From assembly GCA_037349105.1 (NCBI GenBank), contig JAYJMM010000124.1, positions 1,336,501 to 1,400,500 of the forward strand: 64,000 nucleotides of DNA. The letters run 5' to 3'. The DNA comes from Limnomonas spitsbergensis. Taxonomy: Eukaryota > Chlorophyta > Chlorophyceae > Chlamydomonadales. The position numbers were made by a program, and so were the translations under genes. The notes below the pieces were generated by a model. That model was not told where the DNA came from. It saw only the letters and a list, made by a program, of their open reading frames with translations, and did not search any database. Shown piece by piece: positions 28,586 through 40,500 of the stretch. Position 1 is the first letter of the stretch. Every line of letters starts with the position of its first letter.

Positions 28586-31500
28586 ATGGCCGGCCTGGTG
28601 GAGCTCAACGGCGCGTTCCATCAAATTGACGAGGTGACACGATCTTCAAATTCCAAATAATTAACATGTAGGCAGGCAGGTGTTTGGATTGGGGTGAAGA
28701 GTGCGAAGGCTGGACATCCCCGTCCCTGCCCTCGCCCTGAGGGGGTCACCTCAGCGACTGCCATCAGTCGGGGCCTAAACCCACCCGCCTCCTGCCTTCT
28801 CGTCCCCCCTACCACCCAAATTCTCCTAATCGCACCAGGCCTGCCGCCCTACCGAGCGCGACACGACTGCTCGGCAGCACGTCATCCGAGCCGTCGATAA
28901 AGCGCTCAAGGACGGCCTCAGCGGACGACAGTACAGCAGCGTGGATATAATCCCGTATGGCTCTTACGTCTCTGGGTTTTACAAGGCCTCCAGGCAAGGC
29001 TGAACCAGCCGTGTACTGCATTGCCCGCATGGACTGCATGGACCGCATACAATGCATAGTTATTTCAGCGTCTTCTCCCAACAGACTCTTTTGTCGCGCA
29101 TGCAATGGCCAGTTCGCCCCATGCAATATTCTATATGGCCGGCCATGCATGGGACAAATGGACGGCCATAGGCGGGCAGACAAGCATGGGATAATATGTT
29201 ACATGTGCGGCCATGCTTTGGACAGCAGTGCATGGGCAGAAATCATGGGGCAACATGGGCGGCTGTACATTGGATGGCCATGCATGGTCGGACACGCATG
29301 GGATGACAGGAGCCGCTGTGCATTGGATGGCCATGCAAGGGACTGCATGGGTGGCCATGTATTCGACTGCCCAGCATGGGCGAACATCTATTTGATGACA
29401 TGGCCGGCTGTGCATTGGACGGCTTTGCATGGGCAGACATGCACGCAACGACATGGATGACCATGCATGGGCAGACACGCATGGGATGACACGGGCGGCT
29501 GTGCATTGGATGGCCATGCAAGGGACTATATGAGTGGCCATGCATTGGATTGCCAGGCATCGGCGAACATGCATTGGTTCACATGGCCGGCTGTGCATTG
29601 GATGGCCATGCATGGCTGGACACGCATGGGATGACACGGGCTGCTGTGCATTGGATGGCCATGCAAGGGACTACATGGATGGCCATGCATGGGTGGACAC
29701 GCATGGGATGACACGGGTGGCTGTGCATTGGATGGCCATGCAAGGGACTACATGAGTGGCCATGCATTGAACTGCCCGGCATCGGCGAACATGCATTGGT
29801 CGACATGGCCGGCTGTGCATTGGACGTCTATGCATGGGCAGACATGCATGTGCCGACATGGATGGCCATGCATGGGCAGTGAAGCATGGGAGAACATGGG
29901 CGTGCCATACATTGGACGGCCGTGCTTGGGCGGACCAGCATGGGGCGACATGGGCGGACAATGATGTACAGCTTTATGCTCAAGGCCCATGCTCAAGGCC
30001 CAGGATGAGGCTTTTTTTAAGGAAGGATGAAAACTTCGCTCCTCAGGTTTAAGGAAGCAGTGCAGCATGGGCCAAGGCCGCCTGTCCGCGCCGTCACCAA
30101 AGGGCCTTTGTGATACACATTGTATGTTCTTGATGCCCGTCGATCCCGGTGGAATCGCTCCAGATCACTGTTTCTTTTTTCGTGACCCATCTTCATGTCA
30201 GCTACACTCAGGCCACTGGCCGGAGGCCCCATTTGCGACCAGCCTTTCTGCTCTGGCCACCAGTTGTAGGCTGGTTCAGGTAAAGGCTCTAAACGGGCCG
30301 TTGGGCGGCCGGGGGGCGGCCCGTCGAAGGTGGACTCCGTAGCCGAAAAAAGAAACGCTACCCAAGCAGCAGGGCTTCCTGCCACAGCCCACCCGGCTGT
30401 GCAGGCTATAATGTAGCTGACTGGTAGCTGAAGCACCTAGTAGGAAACAGTGTTGCGGATCCAGATTCAGACACGAGACTACCTCGGGATTTATAATCTG
30501 GGTCTGGCGCTTTGCGGCTACATACTGGCGACATACACGGATTACGCGTTTAGGCCACCATCTGAATCATGCATCCGAACCAGGCATTGATCTGGATTTA
30601 AATTTTGAATTGAACTAGTCATTGACCTGCATTTTGAATTTGAACTGGCTGCTTCCTGCCTCCATTGATCTGGAACTCAGCCTGGGCGGTGATACACACG
30701 TTTAGGATAGCATGTTGATCACGCATCTGAACCAGGCAATGATCTGAATTTGAATTTTGAATTGAAAGCAAAGAAAGAGGGAAGGGTAATCTTATCTGCA
30801 TGGTCTTCTTGGGCCAGCATGGTCGGCCCATAAGATTGACCATGCAGGGGCAAGGCTTTACCCGACCATGTAGGGGGGTCCCAAGAAAGAGAAAGGGGGT
30901 GAAGCAGAACAAGACCATGCAAAGTCTTAATCTCTGTTTGGGGTTGCTCCCTGCCTCCAGTGATCTGGACCTCGCCCTGGGTGGCTACATACATGTCAAC
31001 GAGCTGCGCCCTAAGCAGCTGGCTGAAATCGAGCGGACCGGAGGCCGCGTCCAAGGGGAATGGGTGGCCTTGGTGAGGATTGGATGATCAGAAAACCAAC
31101 TAACCTAAGATTTGATTTGCCCTTGCCTATCTTACAGGTCGTAGAGCACCGCGAAAGTCGCATGGCATGGGGCTCAAATATGTTGCTGTGTAAATGTGCC
31201 GAGCCCCAGACTCCCCCCCCTTTCCTACAACCATAACATGCCTTCTGGTCAAGGGCTCCAAGACAAACCTACTGCTTATGTGTCTTAAGTACTCTTTAAC
31301 CTGTTGCTTAAGTGTGACTCAACCTGCTGCTTTAGTGTATCTCAACCTACTGCTTATGTGTCTTAAGTAATCTGAACCTGTTGCTTAAGTGTGACTCAAC
31401 CTGCTGCTTTAGTGTATCTCAACCTACTGCTTATGTGTCTTAAGTACTCTTAACCTGTTGCTTAAGTGTGACTCAACCTGCTGCTTTAGTGTATCTCAAC

Positions 31501-34500
31501 CTGCTGCTTATGTGTCTTAAGTACTCTGAACCTGTTGCTTAAGTGTGACTCAACCTGCTGCTTTAGTGTATCTCAACCTGCTGCTTATGTGTCTTAAGTA
31601 CTCTGAACCTGTTGCTTAAGTGTGACTCAACCTGCTGCTTTAGTGTATCTCAACCTACTGCTTATGTGTCTTAAGTACTCTTAACCTGCTGCTTAAGTGT
31701 GACTCAACCTGCTGCTTTAGTGTATCTCAACCTACTGCTTATGTGTCTTAAGTACTCTTAACCTGCTGTTTCAGTGTGACTCAACCTGCTGCCTAAGTAT
31801 GACTCAACCTGCAGCTTACGTGTGACTTATCCTGCTGCTGAGGTATTTCTGCTCTCCCCCTCCCTCTGTCCATCCCCTCTCTCCCCCCCACCGCGTACAA
31901 CTTTTTTTCAAGAGTATTTACTTTCTCAACTTTTTTTAGTGCCTCCTCGATAAGGGCTCTAAGACAAACCTGCTGCTTGCGTGTGTCTTTACCTTCTGCT
32001 CAAGTGTGAATCGACCTGCTGATAACGTGTATCTCAACCTGCTGCTTTAGTGTATCTCAACCTGCTGCTTTAGTGTATCTCAACCTGCTGCTTTAGTGTA
32101 TCTCAAGCTGCTGCTTTAGTGTATCTCAACCTGCTGCTTTAGTGTGAATCAACCTGCTGCTTTAGTGTGAATCAACCTGCTGATTAAGTGTGTGAATCAA
32201 CCTGCTGATTAAGTGTGAATCAACCTGCTGATTAAGTGTCTCTGCTCCCCCCCTCCCCCCCACCGCGTAGTGCCTCCTCGATAAGGGCTCCAAAGCAGAC
32301 CTGCTGCGTAAGTGTGCCGAGCAGCTGAGGAGGCGGCACGTACCGCAGCAGTACACCGTGCAGTACATTCTACATGCCCGAGTACCCATCGTCAAGTTCA
32401 AGGATGCTGTGCATGGCGAGTATATGGAGCGGTTATTTACTATGCACGGGGTTATTTACTACGCAAGCGGTTATTTACTAAGCAAGCGGTTATTTACTAC
32501 GCAAGCGGTTATTTACTATGCAAGCGGTTATTTACTATGCACGGGGTTATTTACTACGCAAGCGGTTATTTACTGTGCATGCGGTTATTAATCGTGCAAG
32601 CATTTAATTACCATGCAAGCGGTGATGTACTATGCAAGGTATTATTCACCATGCAAGCGGTGATGTACTATGCAAGGTATTATTCACCATGCAAGCGGTG
32701 ATGTACTATGCAAGGTATTATTCACCATGCAAGCGGTGATGTACTATGCAAGGTATTATTCACCATGCAAGCGGTGATGTACTATGCAAGGTATTATTCA
32801 CCATGCAAGCGGTGATGTACTATGCAAGGTATTATTCACCATGCAAGCGGTGATGTACTATGCAAGGTATTATTCACCATGCAAGCGGTGATGTACTATG
32901 CAAGGGGTTATTCACTATGCAAGCGGTGATGTACTATGCAAGGTATTATTCACCATGCAAGCGGTGATGTACTATGCAAGGTATCATTCACCATGCAAGC
33001 GGTGATGTACTGTGCAAGGTATTATTCACCATGCAAGGGGTTATTCACCATGCAAGGGGTTATTCACCATGCAAGGGGTTATTTACCATGCAAGCGGTGA
33101 TGTACTATGCAAGGTATTATTCACCATGCAAGGGGTTATTCACCATGCAAGGGGTTATTCACCATGCAAGGTATTATTCACCATGCAAGCGGTGATGTAC
33201 TATGCAAGGTTTTATTCACCATGCAAGGGGTTATTCACCATGCAAGGGGTTATTCACCATGCAAGGGGTTATTTACCGTGGATGGGGTTATTCACCATGC
33301 AAGGGGTTATTCACCATGCAAGGTATTATTCACCATGCAAGGGGTTATTTACCGTGGAAGCAGTTATTTACTGTGCATGTGCTTGTTACTGTGCATGTTC
33401 AGCAAGAGCAAGCCTGTGGATGCGGACTAGTGAGGAGGCCCATGCTCCCTGCAAGGCATGACATGCGTGGCACGCAGCATGCACGACATAGCATGGGCAA
33501 TCTTGGCACAGCATGCATGGCAGGAAACGCATGGTATGGCATGCATGGCATGGCATGCATGGCAGCATTGGCAGGGCAGACATGAGTGGCAAGGCATGCA
33601 TGCTCTTCTCTTTCCAAAGCAGAATCGGCGAGCCTGTCCTATCTGGTGTGCCAAGCCCTGAACCCTACGCACTACATCTGGTGTGCAGGGATCGATTGCG
33701 ACCTTTGCATTGGAGACTCAAAGACTCCTTTCAAGGCCAAGTTCGTCAAGCAGCTGTCGGTGGTGAGAGTTTTTTTAATATCTTGTTCTTTGATTTTCCA
33801 GCACCCAGACGGTTTATGGGCTGAGGGCAGTGAGGGTTCCAGGTTCGGCTGCGATCGTCAGGGACTCCACACTCGAGGCGATATTCGTCAAGCAGCTGTC
33901 GGTAGTGAGAGTTTAATTAATATCCTGTTCCTTTATTTTCCGCAACAAACGTTGTATGGGCTGAGGGGTCCAGGTTCGGCTGCGATCGTCGAAGGACTCC
34001 ACTCTTGGCAATGGTTTTGGTACTGCGCAGGGACCAAGGGGGTTGGGGGGAAAAGAGGCAGGAACTAAGGAAAGTGGGGGGGGGAGGAAAAGGAGGGGGG
34101 GAGGAAGTGTTTTAATGTACGCCCATGCGGCCGAGCCATTTGAGCATGGCCCAGCGATGCTCATCAAGCAGTTTCGGTTATGTGGAGGGGATGAGGCGTT
34201 TGAGATTGCGTGCGGTTTCAATGTTCTGCGACGCCTCAGAACGCACTTGCCCCTAGCTAACCCCTAAATCCCTCAACCCTAGGCCCTAAACCCCAAACCG
34301 CTCCCTCCACTCCCCTTAACCCAATTCTTAATTATGGGATTGGGCAGCTTTGGGGTATGGTCCAGGCTAAATTACTCTTTTAAACCTTCATTCCCTGATC
34401 CCTTGTTATGCATTCCCTACCCCATACACACTAAACTCTGAACCCACTCACCTAGTCTCTAACACCCACGCCCCCGAGCCTAGGTGAGTGACCGAATTGG

Positions 34501-37500
34501 GCAGCAGTTCCTGCTGGTCAAGGTATATGAAATTATGAAAGTATTAAACCTGACCCCCAAAGCCCCATTTATGTGTTTTCTACCCTTTGACCCTACCCCC
34601 TACCCATATACCCACCCACCTCATCTCATAAACCCTGGCCCCCGAACCCCGGTTAGTAATCGCTTTGAGCAGTTTTTTCCGGCTGGTCAAGGCTATATGA
34701 TTGTATCAAACCTAATCCCTGGAACTCTTATGTTTCCCCCACGCAGGTGAGTGACCGCTTTGGGCAGCTGTTCCGGCTGGTCAAGGCCTGGGCCAAGGCC
34801 CATTACATCAATGATGGCAGCAGCAGCACCTTCAACTCCTGGTGCCTCACGCTGATAGTGAGTAGAAGGAGAGCTGGGGGAGAGAGGGGGGGGGGGGAGG
34901 GAGAGGGGAGAGAGGGGGGAGGGAGATTGGGGGGTGGGGGAGAAGAGGGAGGGGGAGAGGGGAGAGAGAGGGGGAGGGAGATTGGTGAGAGGGGAGGGGG
35001 AGAGGGGGGGGTGAGGGAGCAGGGGAGAGAGGTAGGGGGGGGGGGGGGGGGGGAGGGCAGAGAGAGGGGTAGAGAGAGCAGGGTAGAGAGAGCAGGGGAG
35101 GGGCGGGGGGGAGAGAGGGGGGGGGAGAGAGGGGGGGGGAGAGAGGGGTGGAGGGGGGGGAGGAGAGGGGGGAGTGGGGGGTGAGAGGGATAGGCTGTAG
35201 GGGAGAGAGTTGGGGAGAGAATGGGGAGAGGGGGGGAAGGAGAGGGAGGACAGGGGGGTGAGAGGGAGAGACAGTGGGGGAGAGAGGGAGAGACATAAGG
35301 GGAGAGAGTGGGGGGACTGGTGAGAGTTAGGGGGGGGGGGGGGAGAACAAAGCTGAGTGCTTACGCTCCTCCTCCGCTCTCAAAATGTGAGCCCAAGACC
35401 TATCCCCCAAAGTGCCGCCCCCCCCCGCAAATGTGCATTTGTTTTGCATTTTCTAGGTGGTGTCATACCTCCAGAGCCCAAGACCTATACCCCCAAACTC
35501 GCACCCTCCCCTAAAACTCGAAGCCCCCGTTAAACTCGCCCCGCCCCCCCTTTACCCCTTAATCGTACTCCCCCCCAAACGGTTCATACTTTTCGTGTCT
35601 AGGTGGTGTCCTACCTCCAGAGCTGTGAGCCCTAGACCTATACCCCTTAAGCGTACTCCCCCCCAAATGGTTCATACTTTTCGTGTCTAGGTGGTGTCCT
35701 ACCTCCAGAGCTGTGAGCCCTAGACCTATACCCCTTAATCGTACTCCCCCCCCAAACGGTTCATACTTTTTTGTCTATAGGTGGTGTCCTACCTCCAGAG
35801 CTGTGAGCCCAAGCTGCTGCCGCCGTTGTCCCGGACTCTGTACAAGGAGGGCCCCCTGGAGGAGTTGCCGCGGCTGCTGGCCAAGGACTGCTTGGCGGAC
35901 GTGTATGAAGCATACAATGTGATGGCGGCCAGGTGGGGAGCCGTGTTTTTATAAACCCTTAACCCTAAACCCTAAACCCCTAACTAGGCTGCTGGCCAAG
36001 GACTGCTTGGCGGACGTGTATGAGGCATACAATGTGATGGCGGCCAGGTGGGGAGCCGTGTTTTTATAAACCCTTAACCCTAAACCCCTAACTAGGCTGC
36101 TGGCCAAGGACTGCTTGGCGGACGTGTATGAGGCATACAATGTGATGGCGGCCAGGTGGGGAGCCATGTTTTAGTGAATGCTTATCCCTATACCCTTAAC
36201 CCTAAGTCATAAATCCTAAACCCTAACCCTAAGCCCTAAACTAAGACTGCTTGACGGAAGTGTACGAAGCGTACAATGTCATGGCGGCTAGGTGGGGAGC
36301 CAGCTTTTTGTGAACGCTTAACCCTTGACCCTTTACTCGATGGGCAGCCAATTTTATATAAACGCTAAACCCTTAACCCCTCACTGTCTGGGGAGCTGTT
36401 TTCCGCCCGTTTTTTTCACTGCAAGTTCACCTTCGGCAGGCCATCCTACAGTTGCTAGGTGGGGAGCCGTATTATTTATAAACGCTCAACCCTTAACCCC
36501 TTTCACTGGGTGGGGAGTGTCGTATTTGTTTTTATTTTCACTGCAAGTTCATCTTAAGTGGCCCATCCTACGGTGGCCGTGGCTTTCTGCATGACCGGCT
36601 GAGCTGCGACCGGTCTTGAGGCACAGGCCCATGCAGGCCATGGCCCATGCAGGCCAGGCACACGCCCATGCAGGCCATGGCTGCCATGTCGCCCATGGGA
36701 CCTCCGGCTGGAGGCACGGACGTGGCTTTCCTGAGGCTTGGTCAGGAGTTAGCCATGCTTTGGGTTGGCTTTGAAGTGTCTTGGCTTTGAAGTGTCTGGG
36801 CTTGCGTGCGGACTGCACGTGCCTCCCCGGCCCATCCTACCTTCCATATTATTCTTCCTCTTCTGTTCCACCCCACCCTCCCAACCCCGCCCCACACACC
36901 TTCCCACATCCCCATTCTCCCCACACACCTCTTCGTCCCTCTCCCTGGCATGCAAGGTGTCTCGGCTTGCGTGAGGACTATACAGGCCTCCCCGGCCCCC
37001 CCTCCTCAACACCCTTCACCCTCTTCTCCTCCTCCCCACCCTTTGAACCCCAGGTGTCTCGGCTTACGTGAGGACTATACAGGCCTCCCCGGCCCGTCCT
37101 CCCCTCTCGAGCTGTTTTCGGGCTTCATTAGCTACATGCAGAATGTGCTGACTCATGCATTAGAAAATGGCGAGACCAGGTGCGGGGCAGGGCGGTGGGC
37201 GAGAAGGCAATTCTGCAGGGAGTGGGGGGGAGGGGGGGGGGGGGCAATTCAGCAGGGAAGTGTAGGGAGGGGGGAGGCAATTCAGCAGGGAAGTGGGAGG
37301 GAGGGGGGGGGGGCAGTTCAGCAGGGAAGTGTAGGGAGGGTGGGGGGCAGTTCAGCAGGGAAGTGGGAGGGACAGGGGGGGGGGGAGGCAGTTCAGCAGG
37401 GAAGTGTAGGGAGAGGGGGGCAATCCAGCAGGGAAGTGGGAGGGAGGGGGGGGGGGGCAGTTCAGCAGGGAAGTGGGAGGGAGGGGGGGGGGGGGGGGCA

Positions 37501-40500
37501 GTAGAAGGCAGTTCAGCAGGGAAGTGGGAGGGAGGGGGGGGGGGGGGGGCAGTTCAGCAGGGAAGTGGGAGGGAGGGGGGGGCAGTTCAGCAGGGGAGTG
37601 GGAGGGAGGGGGGGGGCAGTTCAGCAGGGAAGTGTAGGGAGGGGGGGGGCAGTTCAGCAGGGAAGTGTAGGGAGGGGGGGGGCAGTTCAGCAGGGAAGTG
37701 TAGGGAGGGGGGGGGCAGTTCAGCAGGGAAGTGTAGGGAGGGGGGGGGCAGTTCAGCAGGGAAGTGTAGGGTGGGGGAAGGCAGTTCAGCAGGGAAGTGT
37801 AGGGAGGGGGGGGGCAGTTCAGCAGGGAAGTGTAGGGAGGGGGGGGGCAGTTCAGCAGGGAAGTGTAGGGTGGGGGAAGGCAGTTCAGCAGGGAAGTGTA
37901 GGGAGGGGGGGGGGCAGTTCAGCAGGGAAGTGTAGGGAGGGGGGGGGCAGTTCAGCAGGGAAGTGTAGGGAGGGGGGGGGCAGTTCAGCAGGGAAGTGTA
38001 GGGAGGGGGGGGGCAGTTCAGCAGGGAAGTGAAGGGAGGGGGGGGGCAGTTCAGCAGGGAAGTGTAGGGAGGGGGGAGGCAGTTCAGCAGGGAAGTGTAG
38101 GGAGGGGGGGGGTAGTTCAGCAGGGAAGTGTAGGGTGGGGGAAGGCAGTTCAGCAGGGAAGTGTAGGGAGGGGGGGGGCAGTTCAGCAGGGAAGTGTAGG
38201 GAGGGGGGGGGCAGTTCAGCAGGGAAGTGTAGGGAGGGGGGGGGCAGTTCAGCAGGGAAGTGTAGGGAGGGGGGGGGGCAGTTCAGCAGGGAAGTGTAGG
38301 GTGGGGGAAGGCAGTTCAGCAGGGAAGTGTAGGGAGGGGGGGGGCAGTTCAGCAGGGAAGTGTAGGGAGGGGGGGGGCAGTTCAGCAGGGAAGTGTAGGG
38401 TGGGGGAAGGCAGTTCAGCAGGGAAGTGTAGGGAGGGGGGGGGGGCAGTTCAGCAGGGAAGTGTAGGGAGGGGGGGGGCAGTTCAGCAGGGAAGTGTAGG
38501 GAGGGGGGGGGCAGTTCAGCAGGGAAGTGTAGGGAGGGGGGGGGCAGTTCAGCAGGGAAGTGAAGGGAGGGGGGGGGCAGTTCAGCAGGGAAGCGTAGGG
38601 TGGGGGAAGGCAGTTCAGCAGGGAAGTGTAGGGAGGGGGGGGGCAGTTCAGCAGGGAAGTGTAGGGAGGGGGGGGGGCAGTTCAGCAGGGAAGTATAGGG
38701 TGGGGGAAGGCAGTTCAGCAGGGAAGTGTAGGGAGGGGGGGGGCAGTTCAGCAGGGAAGTGTAGGGAGGGGGGGGGCAGTTCAGCAGGGAAGTGTAGGGA
38801 GGGGGGGGGCAGTTCAGCAGGGAAATGTTGGGAGGGGGGGGGCAGTTCAGCAGGGAAGTGTAGGGAGGGGGGGGGCAGTTCAGCAGGGAAGTGAAGGGAG
38901 GGGGGGGGCAGTTCAGCAGGGAAGTGTAGGGTGGGGGAAGGCAGTTCAGCAGGGAAGTATATGGAGGGGGGGGCAGTTCAGCAGGGAAGTGTAGGGAGGG
39001 GGGGGGCAGTTCAGCAGGGAAGTGTAGGGAGGGGGGGGGCAGTTTAGCAGGGAAGTGTAGGGAGGGGGGGGCAGTTCAGCAGGGAAGTGTAGGGAGGGGG
39101 GGGGCAGTTCAGCAGGGAAGTGTAGGGAGGGGGGGGGCAGTTCAGCAGGGAAGTATAGGGTGGGGGAAGGCAGTTCAGCAGGGAAGTGTAGGGAGGGGGG
39201 GGGCAGTTCAGCAGGGAAGTGTAGGGAGGGGGGGGGCAGTTCAGCAGGGAAGTGTAGGGAGGGGGGGGGCACTTCAGCAGGGAAGTGTAGGGAGGGGGGG
39301 GGCAGTTCAGCAGGGAAGTGTAGGGAGGGGGGGGGCAGTTCAGCAGGGAAGTGTAGGGAGGGGGGGGGGCAGTTCAGCAGGGAAGTGTAGGGAGGGGGGG
39401 CAGTTCAGCAGGGAAGTGGGAGGGAGGAGGGGCAGTTCAGCAGGGAAGTATAGGGAGGGGGGGGGCAGTTCAGCAGGGAAGTGGGAGGGAGGAGGGGCAG
39501 TTCAGCAGGGAAGTGGGAGGGAGGGGGGGCAGTTCAGCAGGGAAGTGGGAGGGAGGAGGGGCAGTTCAGCAGGGAAGTGTAGGGTGGGGGGGGGCAGTTC
39601 AGCAGGGAAGTGTAGGGTGGGGGGGGGGGGCAGTTCAGCAGGGAAGTGGGAGGGACGGGGGGGAGCAGTTCAGCAGGGAAGTGGGAGGGAGGGGGGGGCA
39701 GTTCAGCAGGGAAGTGGGAGGGAGGGGGGAGGCAGTTCAGCAGGGAAATGGGAGGGAGGGGGGAGGCAGTTCAGCAGGGAAGTGGGAGGGAGGGGGGAGG
39801 CAGTTCAGCAGGGAAGTTGCTGCATCCGCGCCGTACTCACATGCTTTGTAAGAGAGCTACCAAGCCCTACTGGGGCGTTGAGGTTGAGGAAGCATCGCAG
39901 CTTAAGGCCGTTGCTGCATCCGCGCCGTACTCACATGCGTTGTAAGAGAGCTACCAAGCCCTACTGGGGCGTTGAGGTTGAGGAAGCATCGCAGCTTAAG
40001 GCCGTTGCTGCATCCGCGCCGTACTCACATGCTTTGTAAGAGAGCTACCAAGCCCTACTGGGGCGTTGAGGTTGAGGAAGCATCGCAGCTTAAGGCCGTT
40101 GCCGCATCCGCGCCGTACTCACATGCTTTGTAAGAGAGCTACCAAGCCCTACTGGGGCGTTGAGGTTGAGGAAGCATCGCAGCTTAAGGCCGTTGCTGCA
40201 TCCGCGCCGTACTCACATGCTTTGTAAGAGAGCTACCAAGCCCTACTGGGGCGTTGAGGTTGAGGAAGCATCGCAGCTTAAGGCCGTTGCTGCATCCGCG
40301 CCGTACTCACATGCTTTGTAAGAGAGCTACCAAGCCCTACTGGGGCGTTGAGGTTGAGGAAGCATCGCAGCTTAAGGCCGTTGCTGCATCCGCGCCGTAC
40401 TCACATGCGTTGTAAGAGAGCTACCAAGCCCTACTGGGGCGTTGAGGTTGAGGAAGCATCGCAGCTTAAGGCCGTTGCTGCATCCGCGCTGTACTCACAT

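Noticed and set aside
29131..30068. Met/His/Pro-rich frames on both strands
   Set aside because: Reading frames through the GGATGGCCATGCA array in an intron.
33623..33688. Longer version of the exon ending at 33762, starting at 33623
   Set aside because: It is open in frame, but would insert about 22 residues between VH and GIDCDL. The acceptor at 33688 restores the family's compact VKFxxxxxGIxxDL spacing exactly.
34847..35296. 149-codon minus-strand Pro/Ser-rich frame
   Set aside because: Complement of the polypurine tract.
37180..39272. Gly/Ser/Gln-rich frames of 110-250 codons on both strands
   Set aside because: Products of the ~35-bp G-rich array; several registers are open at once, and none has a codon pattern of its own.
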